Notes: generated by a model not told the origin, from the letters alone. A stretch of DNA of 64,000 bases from Massilia polaris (GCF_012927275.1 NZ_JABBGG010000008.1:1-64000); one strand, 5' to 3'. Positions 1 to 13,613 are shown, counted from the stretch's first letter. Program-made: numbers and translations.

Positions 1-131
1 TGCCGAATACTGGCTGCATCCGTACTCAGGATCGCTTGCTCGATCCACTCGTATGGCAAATGCTCGCCCAGCCTCTTCCAGTCCGGAGACTCGAGATGGT
101 TGGCCAGGAAGTGAAGGGTATCGTCGAACAT
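1..131 (-). CDS. IS4-type transposase, N-terminal part (cut by window edge)
   Basis: The minus strand reads MFDDTLHFLANHLESP and then WIEQAILSTDAASIR, which matches the start of IS4-family DDE transposases (the short helical N-terminal part with a WIEQAL motif). Only about 43 residues lie inside the window, so the catalytic DDE residues cannot be seen and it is unknown whether the gene is intact. The chosen ATG is at 131. The frame is open further upstream, so the true start may be slightly earlier. It lies just beyond the gltA terminator. The family call is by recognition of the N-terminal motif only. Confidence 0.55.
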   Translation of the reverse strand, partial: MFDDTLHFLANHLESPDWKRLGEHLPYEWIEQAILSTDAASIR

Positions 132-171
132 CGCGACGAAGGTTAACAGCGATGCCCGGCGTTTACAACAG

Positions 172-210
172 CAAAATAAAAATGCCGTTCAGTCTTAACT
201 GAACGGCATT
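172..210 (-). terminator. Rho-independent terminator of gltA
   Basis: A perfect 12-bp stem (AATGCCGTTCAG paired with CTGAACGGCATT around a TCTTAA loop) is followed on the minus strand by a T-rich run. It lies 36 bases after the gltA stop and closes the minus-strand sdh-gltA transcription unit. Confidence 0.85.
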
Positions 211-246
211 AGAGCCGAAGCTCGCTTTTTTTGGTCACGCAATTGA

Positions 247-1551
247 TTACTTGCGCTTGTCCATTGCAGGCACGTCGCGTGCCGGCGAACCGATAAACAG
301 CTGGCGCGGACGGCCGATCTTCTGTTCCGGGTCGGCGATCATTTCGTTCCACTGGGCGATCCAGCCGATCGTGCGGGCCATCGCGAAGATGCCGGTGAAC
401 AGCGATACCGGAATGCCCAGCGCCGATTGCACGATGCCCGAATAGAAATCGACGTTCGGGTACAGCTTGCGCGATACGAAGTATTCGTCTTCCAGCGCGA
501 TCTTTTCGAGCGCCATCGCCAGCTTGAACAGCGGGTCGTCTTGCAGGCCCAGCTCTTGCAGCACTTCGTGGCAGGTTTCGCGCATCAGCTTGGCGCGCGG
601 ATCGAAGTTCTTGTAGACGCGGTGACCGAAGCCCATCAGCTTGACGCCGGAGTTCTTGTCCTTCACCTTTTCGATGAACGCAGGGATGTTCTCGACGGTG
701 CCGATTTCTTTCAGCATGGTCAAAGCCGCTTCGTTCGCGCCGCCGTGGGCAGGGCCCCACAGGCAGGCGATACCGGCTGCGATACAGGCGAACGGGTTGG
801 CGCCCGACGAGCCGGCCAGGCGGACGGTCGAGGTCGACGCGTTCTGCTCGTGGTCTGCGTGCAGGATCAGGATGCGGTCAAGCGCGCGTACCAGCACGTC
901 GTTGACGACGTATTCTTCGCACGGATTGCCGAACATCATGCGCATGAAGTTGGCGCTGTACGACAGGTCGTTGCGTGGGTACACGAACGGCTGGCCGATC
1001 GAGTATTTGTAGGCCATCGCGACCAGGGTCGGCATCTTGGCGATCAGGCGGATTGCCGATACTTCGCGGTGATGCGGGTCGTTGATGTCGAGCGAGTCGT
1101 GGTAGAACGAGGCCAGCGCGCCGACGGTGCCGACCAGCACCGACATCGGGTGCGCGTCGCGGCGGAAGCCGCGGAAGAAGAATTGCATCTGCTCGTGCAC
1201 CATCGTGTGCTTGGTGACGGTGTCCGAGAACTTCTGGTTCTGGGCCGCGTTCGGCAGGTCGCCGTTCAGCAGCAGGTAGCAGGTTTCGAGGAAGTCGCAG
1301 TTGACCGCCAGTTGTTCGATCGGGTAGCCGCGGTACAGCAGCTCGCCCTTGTCGCCGTCGATGTAGGTGATCGACGAGTTGCAGGCTGCGGTCGACATGA
1401 AGCCAGGGTCGTAGGTGAACTTGCCGGTCTGGCCGTACAGCTTGCGGATGTCGATGACGTCCGGGCCTACCGTACCTTTGTAGATCGGCATGTCGATGGC
1501 TGGGCTGCCATCGGAGAACGACAGGGTGGCTTTGTTATCAGAGATGTTCAT
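247..1551 (-). CDS. gltA: Citrate synthase
   Basis: Condenses acetyl-CoA and oxaloacetate to citrate, the entry step of the TCA cycle, in the cytoplasm. The product is 434 residues, the usual length for the type II (hexameric, NADH-sensitive) bacterial enzyme. Visible hallmarks are the [14 protein letters not shown] block with a catalytic-region histidine, the [10 protein letters not shown] motif and the [15 protein letters not shown] motif carrying the second catalytic histidine. The start ATG at 1551 has an AGGAAG-like ribosome site just upstream. It is the last gene of the minus-strand sdhCDAB-sdhE-gltA series and is followed by a strong terminator. Family identity is secure; shared transcription with the sdh genes is inferred from order and strand. 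Confidence 0.97.
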   Translation of the reverse strand: MNISDNKATLSFSDGSPAIDMPIYKGTVGPDVIDIRKLYGQTGKFTYDPGFMSTAACNSSITYIDGDKGELLYRGYPIEQLAVNCDFLETCYLLLNGDLPNAAQNQKFSDTVTKHTMVHEQMQFFFRGFRRDAHPMSVLVGTVGALASFYHDSLDINDPHHREVSAIRLIAKMPTLVAMAYKYSIGQPFVYPRNDLSYSANFMRMMFGNPCEEYVVNDVLVRALDRILILHADHEQNASTSTVRLAGSSGANPFACIAAGIACLWGPAHGGANEAALTMLKEIGTVENIPAFIEKVKDKNSGVKLMGFGHRVYKNFDPRAKLMRETCHEVLQELGLQDDPLFKLAMALEKIALEDEYFVSRKLYPNVDFYSGIVQSALGIPVSLFTGIFAMARTIGWIAQWNEMIADPEQKIGRPRQLFIGSPARDVPAMDKRK

Positions 1552-1619
1552 GGCACTTCCTTCTTGGGAGGTGAGTCTACAAAATAAAATATAACGAAAC
1601 TGTTTCGGGTGCAGCCGCT

Positions 1620-1901
1620 CTATGCCTGGCGCAGGCGCAGCAGCAGCGCGCGCACTTGCGGAACGTCGAGCTCGCCTTCAGGTTCGGTCCGCGCCAGCAG
1701 CAGGTCCATCAGCGGATTGTCCGCCAGGTCCAGCAGCCGCGTCAGCGCATCGACGTCCTCGTCGCTCAGCGTTTCCTCATTGGCGTCGAGGAAGCGGGTC
1801 AGCACCAGGTCGTTCTCGAGCAAGCCGCGACGGCTGCGCCAGCGCAGGCGGGCACGGTTGGCGGGATCGGATTGATGCGTTGTCACACTAGAGTCTGTCA
1901 T
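1620..1901 (-). CDS. sdhE: Succinate dehydrogenase flavinylation factor SdhE
   Basis: A 93-residue protein of the SdhE/DUF339 family, which helps attach FAD covalently to the SdhA flavoprotein. The core [15 protein letters not shown] contains the conserved RG.xE.D motif (Arg-Gly followed by Glu and Asp) that marks the family. The remaining sequence is acidic and helical, as expected. It lies between sdhB and gltA, a common position in betaproteobacteria, which supports a role in succinate dehydrogenase maturation. Start at the ATG at 1901; this start gives a slightly long N-terminal tail compared with the five-helix core. Confidence 0.93.
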   Translation of the reverse strand: MTDSSVTTHQSDPANRARLRWRSRRGLLENDLVLTRFLDANEETLSDEDVDALTRLLDLADNPLMDLLLARTEPEGELDVPQVRALLLRLRQA

Positions 1902-1973
1902 TGGGTCAACACTATACTCCGCCCGCCAGGATTCGGCAGTACGGTACTACTACTGTATTGTCGGGCTACGAAC

Positions 1974-2065
1974 GTCGCTCCCGTGAAAACGGGAGCCCAT
2001 ACTTCGCGTCCAAATCAGCTCAGTATGGGTTACCGCGCGGCCGCCGAGGCGTTCGCGGGAACGAC
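1974..2065. repeat. REP-like palindromic repeat, inverted pair
   Basis: Left arm GTCGCTCCCGTGAAAACGGG leads into AGCCCATACT. A related arm in opposite orientation (AGTATGGGTTACCGCG, ending GCGGGAACGACG) follows about 20 bases later. The same GTCGTTCCCGCG..GCGGGAACCCATACTGAG type unit recurs at about 7637, 12123, 14994 and 18567. It sits in the sdhB-sdhE gap, so it would be transcribed as a folded RNA. Function unknown. Confidence 0.75.
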
Positions 2066-2079
2066 GTTTCGATGCCAAC

Positions 2080-2790
2080 TTAAACGGCGCGGCGCACCAT
2101 CAGTTCCTTGATCTTGCCGATTGCCTTGTTCGGGTTCAGCCCCTTAGGGCAAACGTCGACGCAATTCATGATCGAGTGGCAGCGGAACAGGCGGTACGGG
2201 TCTTCCAGGTTGTCCAGGCGGTCGCCGGTGGCTTCGTCGCGGCTGTCGGCGATGAAGCGGTAGGCTTGCAGCAGGCCGGCCGGGCCGACGAACTTGTCCG
2301 GATTCCACCAGAACGACGGGCACGAGGTCGAGCAGCAGGCGCACAGGATGCACTCGTACAGGCCGTCGAGCTCTTCGCGCTCGGTCGGGGTCTGCAGGCG
2401 TTCTTTTTCCGGCGGGATCGAATCGTTGATCAGGAACGGCTTGATCGAATCGTACTGCTTGAAGAACTGGGTCATGTCGACGATCAGGTCGCGGATGACC
2501 GGCAGGCCAGGCAGCGGACGCAGCACGATCGGCTGGGTAAGCTCGTTCAGGTTGGTGGTGCAGGCCAGGCCGTTCTTGCCGTTGATGTTCATCGCGTCCG
2601 AACCGCAGACGCCTTCGCGGCACGAGCGGCGCAGGCTGAGCGTGTCGTCGACGTCCGACTTGATGCGCTGGAGCGCGTCGAGCAGCATCTTGTCGGTGTC
2701 TTGCAGTTCCACCGTGACGTCCTGCATATACGGCTTGGTATCCTTGTCCGGATCGTAACGGTAGATCTTGAGTTGTACTGTGCGTGTCAT
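2080..2790 (-). CDS. sdhB: Succinate dehydrogenase iron-sulfur subunit
   Basis: Electron-transfer subunit of complex II, carrying electrons from SdhA to the membrane subunits. At 236 residues it has normal length. All three cluster motifs are visible: CREGVCGSDA and a later Cys for the 2Fe-2S centre, CILCACCSTSCPS for the 4Fe-4S centre, and CHSIMNCVDVCPKG for the 3Fe-4S centre. The ATG at 2790 lies 10 bases after the sdhA stop, with AAGG upstream. It is part of the sdhCDAB operon. Confidence 0.97.
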   Translation of the reverse strand: MTRTVQLKIYRYDPDKDTKPYMQDVTVELQDTDKMLLDALQRIKSDVDDTLSLRRSCREGVCGSDAMNINGKNGLACTTNLNELTQPIVLRPLPGLPVIRDLIVDMTQFFKQYDSIKPFLINDSIPPEKERLQTPTEREELDGLYECILCACCSTSCPSFWWNPDKFVGPAGLLQAYRFIADSRDEATGDRLDNLEDPYRLFRCHSIMNCVDVCPKGLNPNKAIGKIKELMVRRAV

Positions 2791-2800
2791 GTTTGATGCC

Positions 2801-4579
<1,779 letters not shown>

Positions 4580-4581
4580 GA

Positions 4582-4947
4582 TTACACACTCCAGAGAATT
4601 TGAACGGTCCAGGCCGCGCAGGCAACCAGCCACAGGATGGTGCCGATTTGCAGTGCCAGGCGGATGCCGACCGGCTTGACGTAGTCCATCCAGATGTCGC
4701 GCATGCCAACCCACGCGTGGTAGAACAGCGCGGCGAAGGTCACCAGCGAGAACAGCTTGAACCACTGCTGGGCGAACAGGCCAGCCCAGCCTTCATAGGT
4801 GAAGTTCTGGCCGGTCAGGAAAGTGACCAGCAGGATGACCGTGTAGACCGCCATGACGATCGCGGTTACGCGTTGCGCCATCCAGTCTTTCCAGCCGTAG
4901 CCGGCGCCGACGACGAGGCGCTTTGGTCCGACGTTATTCTTTGCCAT
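4582..4947 (-). CDS. sdhD: Succinate dehydrogenase membrane anchor subunit SdhD
   Basis: A 121-residue membrane protein with three hydrophobic helices that anchors complex II and helps bind quinone and haem b. The segment ALFYHAWVGMRDIWMDYVKP contains the conserved histidine of the haem site and the R-D-Y residues typical of SdhD. The start ATG at 4947 shares one base with the sdhC stop (TGATG arrangement), with GGAG upstream, which indicates translational coupling. A TTG one codon earlier is also possible. Confidence 0.94.
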   Translation of the reverse strand: MAKNNVGPKRLVVGAGYGWKDWMAQRVTAIVMAVYTVILLVTFLTGQNFTYEGWAGLFAQQWFKLFSLVTFAALFYHAWVGMRDIWMDYVKPVGIRLALQIGTILWLVACAAWTVQILWSV

Positions 4948-5369
4948 CAAAATACTCCAAACAATTTAAGACCTGCCAGCGCGGTCAACAGCAGGCTGAC
5001 GACCAGCACAATGACGGCGGACTGGCGCGACGAATCCTTCTCGATACCGATGTGCATGTCCATGAACAGGTGGCGCACGCCTGCGCAGAAGTGGTGCATA
5101 TAGCCCCAGATCAGGCCCAGCAGGACGAGTTTGGCGAGGGGATGCTCGAGGATGCCGGCGAAACGCGCGAAGGTCATTTCGGAGCTGATCGACAGCTGCA
5201 GCAGATACAGGACGAAAGGCAGCAGCAGGAACATGATTGCGCCGCTGACGCGGTGCAGGATCGACACGTACGCCGATGGCGTCATGCGGTAATTCATCAA
5301 ATCGGTAACATGGATGTTACTGAAATGCGGCCGCTCTTTTCTTGGAACTTCTTTCACGGCTTCGGACAT
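4947..5369 (-). CDS. sdhC: Succinate dehydrogenase cytochrome b556 subunit SdhC
   Basis: A 140-residue membrane subunit of complex II with three transmembrane helices. The SILHRVSGAIMF motif (Ser, His, Arg at the quinone pocket) and the later H-x-H-H-x-x-x-G-x-R-H segment (MHHFCAGVRHLFMD), which supplies the haem ligand, are conserved family marks. The ATG at 5369 is preceded by GGGGAGG at ideal spacing; an upstream in-frame start lacks such a site. It is the first gene of sdhCDAB, so the operon promoter should lie in 5370-5562. Confidence 0.95.
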   Translation of the reverse strand: MSEAVKEVPRKERPHFSNIHVTDLMNYRMTPSAYVSILHRVSGAIMFLLLPFVLYLLQLSISSEMTFARFAGILEHPLAKLVLLGLIWGYMHHFCAGVRHLFMDMHIGIEKDSSRQSAVIVLVVSLLLTALAGLKLFGVF

Positions 5370-5562
5370 ACAAGACCTCCCCTTAAAACAAACTGAATAA
5401 TTAACTCGCAATTTTCGCCGATTTCATTGACCGGACCAATATCTAATTTTCAAGATGCGGTAAAAGCAACGAGAACGCAGGTATCGCCTGCTAATTTCTG
5501 TATAACAACGTATTTTAACCGCAACGCATAGGGTCTGCAGGAGCTGCCCGCTTTGCCTGTGG

Positions 5563-6357
5563 TTACGACAACTCGTTTTGATAGTGGTGGTGCGTGGTCA
5601 GGTACAGCCCACGGCGCAGCTCCACCGCCTTGTCTCCATAAGTGAACGAGACCCGTTCGGCGCACAGCAGCGGCGTTCCCTCGGCTACCTGCAGGAATTC
5701 CGCCGCGGTCGGGTCCGCCGGCACGGCACGGATTTTTTCGGTCGCGCGGATCATGCGAGTGCCGAATTCCGACTCGAACAAGCCATACATTGGACCCTTG
5801 TACTCGACCAGGCGTTCGGCAGTCAGGCCCTTGAACAGCAAGCCCGGCAGCCAGAGTTCTTCCAGAATGGTCGGCTCGCCCTCGAACGATTGCACCCGCT
5901 TGATGTAGACCACCGCGTCGCCGCTCTTCAAATCGAGCAGGCGCGCCACTTCGGCCGGCGCGCGCATGCGCTTGACCTCGATGATCTTGTTGTCGGGATG
6001 ATGGGGCACGCCCTCGTCGGGCGCCAGCCGCAGGAAGCGGAAGTGCGCGCGCGCCTCGTGGTGGGTGGACACGAAGGTGCCCTTGCCCTGGCGCCGCATG
6101 ACCAGGTTCTCGGCCGCCAGCTCGTCGATCGCCTTGCGCACCGTGCCCTGGCTGACCTTGAAGCGGCCGGCCAGCTCGACTTCGCTGGGGATCAGTTCGC
6201 CCGGCTTCCACTCGCCCGATTGCAGGCTTTGGGTGATCAGGGCCTTGATTTGCTGGTACAGCGGACTGAACGTGGGTGAACCGCCCGTTCCATTGCCGGC
6301 GCCGCCTGCACCAGGCGGCGCGCCATTGTTGTTCGAATTCGACGAGACTGGGTTCAT
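5563..6357 (-). CDS. GntR-family regulator with UTRA domain, next to the sdh and mdh genes
   Basis: The protein has a Gly/Asn-rich N-terminal tail of about 30 residues, then a winged helix (PLYQQIKALITQSLQSGEW to RQGKGTFVSTH) of the GntR type, then a C-terminal UTRA ligand-binding domain as in HutC/FarR regulators. It lies upstream of sdhC on the same strand and divergent from mdh. A perfect palindrome about 60 bases upstream is a likely own operator. By position it is a candidate repressor of TCA-cycle genes, similar to GntR genes that neighbour sdh in other betaproteobacteria; the ligand is not known from the sequence. The start is uncertain: ATG at 6357 has a poor ribosome site, and a GTG at 6375 would add 6 residues. 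Confidence 0.85.
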   Translation of the reverse strand: MNPVSSNSNNNGAPPGAGGAGNGTGGSPTFSPLYQQIKALITQSLQSGEWKPGELIPSEVELAGRFKVSQGTVRKAIDELAAENLVMRRQGKGTFVSTHHEARAHFRFLRLAPDEGVPHHPDNKIIEVKRMRAPAEVARLLDLKSGDAVVYIKRVQSFEGEPTILEELWLPGLLFKGLTAERLVEYKGPMYGLFESEFGTRMIRATEKIRAVPADPTAAEFLQVAEGTPLLCAERVSFTYGDKAVELRRGLYLTTHHHYQNELS

Positions 6358-6416
6358 AGACCGCGATTTCACCACAAATGGGCATGCCCGTCCAGCACAA
6401 CGGAGCCGTAGTTTTC

Positions 6417-6432
6417 TGTCTTATATAAGACA
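6417..6432. promoter_or_regulatory. Perfect 16-bp palindrome, likely GntR operator
   Basis: TGTCTTATATAAGACA is an exact inverted repeat in the 269-base gap between gntR (minus) and mdh (plus). It lies 60 bases upstream of the gntR start and about 195 bases upstream of mdh. GntR-type winged-helix dimers bind short palindromes of this kind, so autoregulation and control of mdh are reasonable inferences. I saw no second copy upstream of sdhC or acnA. Confidence 0.65.
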
Positions 6433-6626
6433 TAAGATATGAATTGACAGAACTACCCTACCCGCCTACACTCGCGATCGCTTCCGGCATCCGCGCGCGT
6501 TGAAGTACATCGAGACGCCCGGCGCCTGCCCAAGTTGAAGATGCGCGCTTTTGGTATCATTGCACTTTTGCTGAACCGGCGTATCCTCAGCTTCGACCGT
6601 TTTCTTTCTCACTTTGGAGATTCACC

Positions 6627-7619
6627 ATGACTAAGACCCCAATGCGCGTTGCCGTCACCGGCGCGGCCGGCCAGATCGGCTATTCCCTGCTGTTCCGCAT
6701 CGCCAACGGCGACATGCTGGGCAAAGACCAGCCGGTCATCCTGCAACTGCTGGAAATCGCTGACGAAAAAGCACAGAAAGCGCTCAAGGGCGTCATGATG
6801 GAAATCGACGACTGCGCATTCCCGCTGCTGGCTGGCATGACCGCCCACTCGGACCCGATGACCGCCTTCAAGGATGCAGACTTCGCCCTGCTGGTTGGCG
6901 CGCGTCCGCGCGGCCCGGGCATGGAGCGCAAGGACCTGCTGGAAGCGAACGCCCAGATCTTCACCGTGCAGGGCAAGGCGCTCGACGCCGTCGCTTCGCG
7001 CAACGTCAAGGTACTGGTGGTCGGCAACCCAGCCAACACCAACGCCTATATCGCCATGAAATCGGCGCCTTCGCTGCCGGCCAAGAACTTCACCGCCATG
7101 CTGCGCCTGGACCACAACCGCGCGCTGTCGCAAGTCGCTGCCAAAACCGGCAAGCCGGTTTCGTCGATCGAAAAGCTGGCAGTGTGGGGCAACCACTCGC
7201 CAACGATGTACGCCGATTACCGTTTCGCCACCATCGACGGCGCATCGGTCAAGGACATGATCAACGACGACGCATGGAACCGCGACACCTTCCTGCCTAC
7301 CGTCGGCAAGCGCGGCGCAGCGATCATCGAAGCGCGCGGCCTGTCGTCGGCAGCGTCGGCAGCCAACGCGGCGATCGACCACATGCACGACTGGCACGTT
7401 GGCACCAACGGCAAGTGGACCACGATGGGTATCCCGTCGGACGGTTCGTACGGCATCCCGCAGGACACCATGTTCGGCTTCCCTGTCATCGTTGAAAACG
7501 GCGAATACAAGATCGTACAAGGCCTGGCCATCGACGAGTTCTCGCAAGAGCGCATCAACCTCACGCTCAAGGAACTGACCGAAGAGCGCGAAGGCGTTGC
7601 ACACCTGCTGAAGGCTTAA
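6627..7619 (+). CDS. mdh: Malate dehydrogenase (NAD)
   Basis: Oxidises malate to oxaloacetate in the TCA cycle. The 330-residue protein is of the cytosolic-type MDH seen in betaproteobacteria. The N-terminal [20 protein letters not shown] is the NAD-binding loop, [18 protein letters not shown] carries the substrate arginines, and [12 protein letters not shown] contains the catalytic histidine. The start ATG has GGAG 8 bases upstream. It is divergent from the gntR gene, with the palindrome at 6417-6432 between them. Confidence 0.97.
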   Translation: MTKTPMRVAVTGAAGQIGYSLLFRIANGDMLGKDQPVILQLLEIADEKAQKALKGVMMEIDDCAFPLLAGMTAHSDPMTAFKDADFALLVGARPRGPGMERKDLLEANAQIFTVQGKALDAVASRNVKVLVVGNPANTNAYIAMKSAPSLPAKNFTAMLRLDHNRALSQVAAKTGKPVSSIEKLAVWGNHSPTMYADYRFATIDGASVKDMINDDAWNRDTFLPTVGKRGAAIIEARGLSSAASAANAAIDHMHDWHVGTNGKWTTMGIPSDGSYGIPQDTMFGFPVIVENGEYKIVQGLAIDEFSQERINLTLKELTEEREGVAHLLKA

Positions 7620-7636
7620 GCCCGCTGCACCCGCAT

Positions 7637-7741
7637 CGTCGTTCCCGCGCAAGCGGGAATCCATACTGAGCCGGCATATTCAACTCAGCATGGGCTCCCG
7701 CTTTCGCGGGAGGTCGTTCCCGCCAATGGCGGGAACGACGG
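7637..7741. repeat. REP-like palindromic repeat, inverted pair plus extra hairpin
   Basis: The unit GTCGTTCCCGCGCAAGCGGG with AATCCATACTGAG is followed by an inverted copy (CTCAGCATGGGCTCCCGC and on to GCGGGAGGTCG). A further hairpin, TTCCCGCCAATGGCGGGAAC, follows. It occupies the mdh to CoA-lyase gap and could form strong RNA structures between the two genes. Confidence 0.75.
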
Positions 7742-7762
7742 CAACGTAACAGAAGAAATCAT

Positions 7763-8776
7763 ATGCATCCATCCGAGGTTTTATTCCAGGGTAAGCGCCA
7801 GCCCCTGCTGCTCCCAGCCTGCGACCATTATTGCGGCACCGAGAAGCTGATGCTCAAGTCGATGGCCCTGCAACAAGAGCTTGGCCCCCTGTTCGACATC
7901 ACGTTCGACTGCGAAGACGGCGCTGCCGCCGGCGACGAGCCTGCGCACGCCCAGCTGGTCGTCCGCCTGCTGAACGATGAAGGCAACCGCCACAACCGCA
8001 TCGGCGTGCGCGTGCACGACGTCGCCAGCCCATTCTTTGAAGCCGACATCGCCGTTATCGTCGGCGGCGCCGCCGCGCGCCTGGCCTATGTGGTGCTGCC
8101 GAAGGTCGACAGCACGGCCGACGTCATGCGCGCCATCGACCTGATCAACCAGCACGCCGCCAAGGCGGGCCGCCGGAGCGCCGGACCGAGCGCCCTGCCA
8201 GTGCACGTGCTGATCGAAACCCACGGCGCCCTGCGCGACGCCTACAGCATCGCTGCCCTGCCCCAGGTCGAATGCCTGTCGTTCGGGATCATGGACTTCG
8301 TTTCGGCCCATTACGGCGCCATTCCCGGCGCCGCGATGCGCACGCCGGGCCAGTTCACGCACCCGCTGGTGGTACGCGCCAAGCTGGAGATGGTTGCTGC
8401 ATGTCATGCGCACGGCAAGGTACCGTCGCATAATGTGACCACCGAAATCCGCGACACCGCCGTGGTGGCCAACGACGCCCAGCGCGCCGCCGCCGAATTC
8501 GGGTACACGCGCATGTGGAGCATCCACCCTGACCAGATCAAGCCGATCATCAAGGCATTCACGCCCCGCCTGTCCGAGGTAAACGAAGCGACCAACATCC
8601 TGACCGAAGCGATCAACGCGAATTGGGGACCAATTGCGCAACACGGGCGCTTGCATGACCGAGCCAGCTACCGATACTATTGGACAGTTCTCCAGCGCGC
8701 CCGCCTCGCTGGCCTCGGGCTGCCCGACGCAGCCACCGCCCTTCTCGGCCAAGACCCTCATACGGAACCTACCTGA
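7763..8776 (+). CDS. HpcH/HpaI aldolase, citrate lyase beta-like (CoA-ester lyase family)
   Basis: A 337-residue TIM-barrel lyase of the CitE-like family, which cleaves or forms C-C bonds next to a CoA thioester or a 2-keto acid using Mg2+. Family marks are FDCEDGAAAGDEPAHA (acidic metal site), YVVLPKVDS, HVLIETHGAL with the metal-binding glutamate, and RMWSIHPDQIKPI near the C-terminus. The citrate-lyase alpha and gamma genes are absent, so it is not a true citrate lyase. It follows mdh and overlaps the next gene by one base. Its exact substrate (malyl-CoA, citramalyl-CoA or other) cannot be told from the sequence; a link to acetyl-CoA/TCA metabolism is inferred from its place. Confidence 0.85.
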   Translation: MHPSEVLFQGKRQPLLLPACDHYCGTEKLMLKSMALQQELGPLFDITFDCEDGAAAGDEPAHAQLVVRLLNDEGNRHNRIGVRVHDVASPFFEADIAVIVGGAAARLAYVVLPKVDSTADVMRAIDLINQHAAKAGRRSAGPSALPVHVLIETHGALRDAYSIAALPQVECLSFGIMDFVSAHYGAIPGAAMRTPGQFTHPLVVRAKLEMVAACHAHGKVPSHNVTTEIRDTAVVANDAQRAAAEFGYTRMWSIHPDQIKPIIKAFTPRLSEVNEATNILTEAINANWGPIAQHGRLHDRASYRYYWTVLQRARLAGLGLPDAATALLGQDPHTEPT

Positions 8777-9276
8777 TGCCAAAACTCATTCGTGAAATGC
8801 TCGTTGCCTGCGGCCTGGCCCTCGCAAGCGCCGCCCTGTGCGCCCCTGCCACTGCCGCCGAAACCGACAAAAAACCGGTCAAGGCCAAGGCAAAATCGGC
8901 CAAAAAGACCAAGGAAAAGCACCCGCTGGCGATCGACGTACTGGCGGATGAACCGGAACCGGACGTCACCGACAGCACCACCACCGAATATGCTTGTGAA
9001 CTGAATAACAAGGTCACGATTTATCATAACGACAACGACGCGGCCCACATCGCGCTGCGCTGGAAGAAGCGCCTGCACCGCCTCGATCGCGTCGGCACCA
9101 CCACCGGCGCATTGCGCTTCGAGAACGTGCGCTACGGTCTGGTATGGATCGGCATCCCGTCGAAGGGCATGCTGCTTGACTCGAAGCTGAACCGCCAGTT
9201 GGCCAACGAATGCAAGAACGAAGAGCAGACCAAGAAGGAACAGCAGGTCGACGCTGAAAAAGCCGCGAAAAGCTGA
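8776..9276 (+). CDS. Exported protein with MliC-like (lysozyme inhibitor) fold
   Basis: A 166-residue protein with a clear signal peptide (LVACGLALASAALCAPATAAE), a Lys/Ala-rich linker, and a C-terminal part starting EYACELNNKVTIYHND and continuing to YGLVWIGIPSKGMLLD. The spacing of YxC near the start, the central GALRFEN strand and the W-x-x-P-S-K-G turn resemble MliC/PliC lysozyme-inhibitor domains, with a second Cys near the end. This similarity is my reading and is not certain. The start shares one base with the previous stop (TGATG), so it is translationally coupled. The C-terminus is Lys/Glu-rich. Confidence 0.55.
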   Translation: MPKLIREMLVACGLALASAALCAPATAAETDKKPVKAKAKSAKKTKEKHPLAIDVLADEPEPDVTDSTTTEYACELNNKVTIYHNDNDAAHIALRWKKRLHRLDRVGTTTGALRFENVRYGLVWIGIPSKGMLLDSKLNRQLANECKNEEQTKKEQQVDAEKAAKS

Positions 9277-9348
9277 AGCAGATTGCAGTAAAGCCGTTGC
9301 ACCGATCAAGTAATCAAGTAATAACAATATCCCACTGAAGGAGAGGAC

Positions 9349-12057
<2,709 letters not shown>

Positions 12058-12073
12058 ATCGCAAGGAATAGCC

Positions 12074-12102
12074 AAAAACGCCGGATTCGTCCGGCGTTTT
12101 TT
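12074..12102 (+). terminator. Terminator after acnA
   Basis: The stem AACGCCGGA/TCCGGCGTT with a TTCG tetraloop is followed by a run of T. It lies 16 bases after the acnA stop codon. Confidence 0.9.
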
Positions 12103-12122
12103 ATTTGCGCCGCCGTTAACAC

Positions 12123-12165
12123 CGTCAACGTCGTCCCCGCGAACGCGGGAGGCCATGCTGGCTGT
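12123..12165. repeat. REP-like palindromic repeat, single copy
   Basis: AACGTCGTCCCCGCGAACGCGGG followed by AGGCCATGCTG is one copy of the dispersed unit seen at 1974, 7637, 14994 and 18567. It lies between the acnA terminator and the DUF2863 gene. Confidence 0.65.
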
Positions 12166-12347
12166 GCCTGGGCCATCGTTCGTGACGTCGGCCAGCTACC
12201 CAAGGGCTACCGCTGACGGCAAATCCGCACCAAACTTGCGCAGTGTTCATCCCCCCACCCCGAATCAACTACAATACGGGGATAAGGGTTTATCATTGTT
12301 CACAGGACAAGCCAACCGTTCACTTCACTTAAGAGACTCTTAGCGTT

Positions 12348-13610
12348 ATGCGTCGACCATCCAAAGATCCATCGAACAAACTGTCGGCCGAAAGCCAGCG
12401 ACTGGTCAGCATTTCCCAATCAATCGTCCAGGCCGGCAGCCGCATGGAAGAACGCGCGTTTGAACATCAGCTCGACGCCCAGCTCCAGAAGCTGCTCAAG
12501 ACCGGCCACCAGGACACCGTCGATTCGACCCTGAACGTGCTGTTCAAGGACGACCTGAACGCCTACGACGTACTGATGGAATGCGTTGAAGCCGTCAGCG
12601 AATCGTCGACGATGACCGACGTGATCGACGGCGTCGAGACCACCTACCAGGCGCTGCTCGTTGCCGCGCCGGTGCTCGCATGGACCCGCTTCGCGATCGC
12701 ATCGGGCAGCATTCCCGGCGAGCTGCTGACGGTACTGTCGGCCCACTTCGCCGCGCACCTGCTGGCCGAAGGCACGCAAATGTCGATGGCCCCTACCCTG
12801 TTCGCGATCGACCAACTGCCGCGCACGCACGCCGAAACGTACGCGATGACGCACAAGCTGGCGCAGGCCGCGCACAAGGGCACCAGCGTCAAGCCGCTGA
12901 CCCGTCCAGCCGACACCGCGCCGTTTCTGGCCGATACGCGCTACCTGCTGGTGGCCGTTGTCGCCCGGCTCGGCGCCCCGCTGTTCCGCTGGCAGGAAGC
13001 GCAGCACCTGAACAACTTCACCGCCGAACGCGAAGCCGCGCTCGAACAATGGCGCACGCAGGCGACGCCAAGCATCGCACGCCTGCTGCCCGGCTGCGGC
13101 ATCGAGATGCTGCTGCCGGAAGCGTATTACGTGGCGTGCCGCGAAGCCGACAAGCTGATTCGCCCGGTGTCGATCCGCGCCGCGGTTCACTACCTGACCA
13201 ATACCCTGGGTGTTGAGCCATCCGACCTGCGCGCCGTGATTGCGGCGTTTGGCGAAGAGACGACCGACGGCCAGATCGACGAATACCGCGTGTCGTTCAC
13301 AATGCGCCAGGAAGCTGACGTCATCTACGGCATCGTGTGGCCGCTGTACGGGCAAGAGGATGAAGAAGGTACGCCGCTGGAAGGGCTGACGCATTCGGCA
13401 CTCGCTACCGGCGAGATCGTCCGTCCGATCGACGAGATCGTGGCGCACCTGAACGACTGCGGCATCACGCACATCAAGCGCCACAATGACCGGTTCGTGG
13501 TGGAGTACTGCGACGATTGCGGGGCGCCGCTGTTTGCGGACCCGACCGGAGAGCTGGTGCATGCGGAGATGCCGGAAGACGCTCCTCAAGGCGGCGAACA
13601 CTTTCACTAA
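12348..13610 (+). CDS. DUF2863 family protein
   Basis: A 420-residue cytoplasmic protein without signal peptide or membrane segment. It matches the DUF2863 family as I know it from betaproteobacteria, including the N-terminal MEERAFEHQLDAQLQKLL stretch and the C-terminal part with YCDDCGAPLFADPTGELVHAEMP. The CxxC pair there could bind metal, but no second pair is visible close by. Function unknown. It stands alone, with an upstream gap of about 290 bases and its own terminator directly after the stop. Confidence 0.8.
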   Translation: MRRPSKDPSNKLSAESQRLVSISQSIVQAGSRMEERAFEHQLDAQLQKLLKTGHQDTVDSTLNVLFKDDLNAYDVLMECVEAVSESSTMTDVIDGVETTYQALLVAAPVLAWTRFAIASGSIPGELLTVLSAHFAAHLLAEGTQMSMAPTLFAIDQLPRTHAETYAMTHKLAQAAHKGTSVKPLTRPADTAPFLADTRYLLVAVVARLGAPLFRWQEAQHLNNFTAEREAALEQWRTQATPSIARLLPGCGIEMLLPEAYYVACREADKLIRPVSIRAAVHYLTNTLGVEPSDLRAVIAAFGEETTDGQIDEYRVSFTMRQEADVIYGIVWPLYGQEDEEGTPLEGLTHSALATGEIVRPIDEIVAHLNDCGITHIKRHNDRFVVEYCDDCGAPLFADPTGELVHAEMPEDAPQGGEHFH

Positions 13611-13613
13611 GAC

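Noticed and set aside
7763-8776. Citrate lyase beta subunit (CitE)
   Set aside because: No citrate lyase alpha, gamma or accessory genes nearby; it is better called a CoA-ester lyase-like protein.
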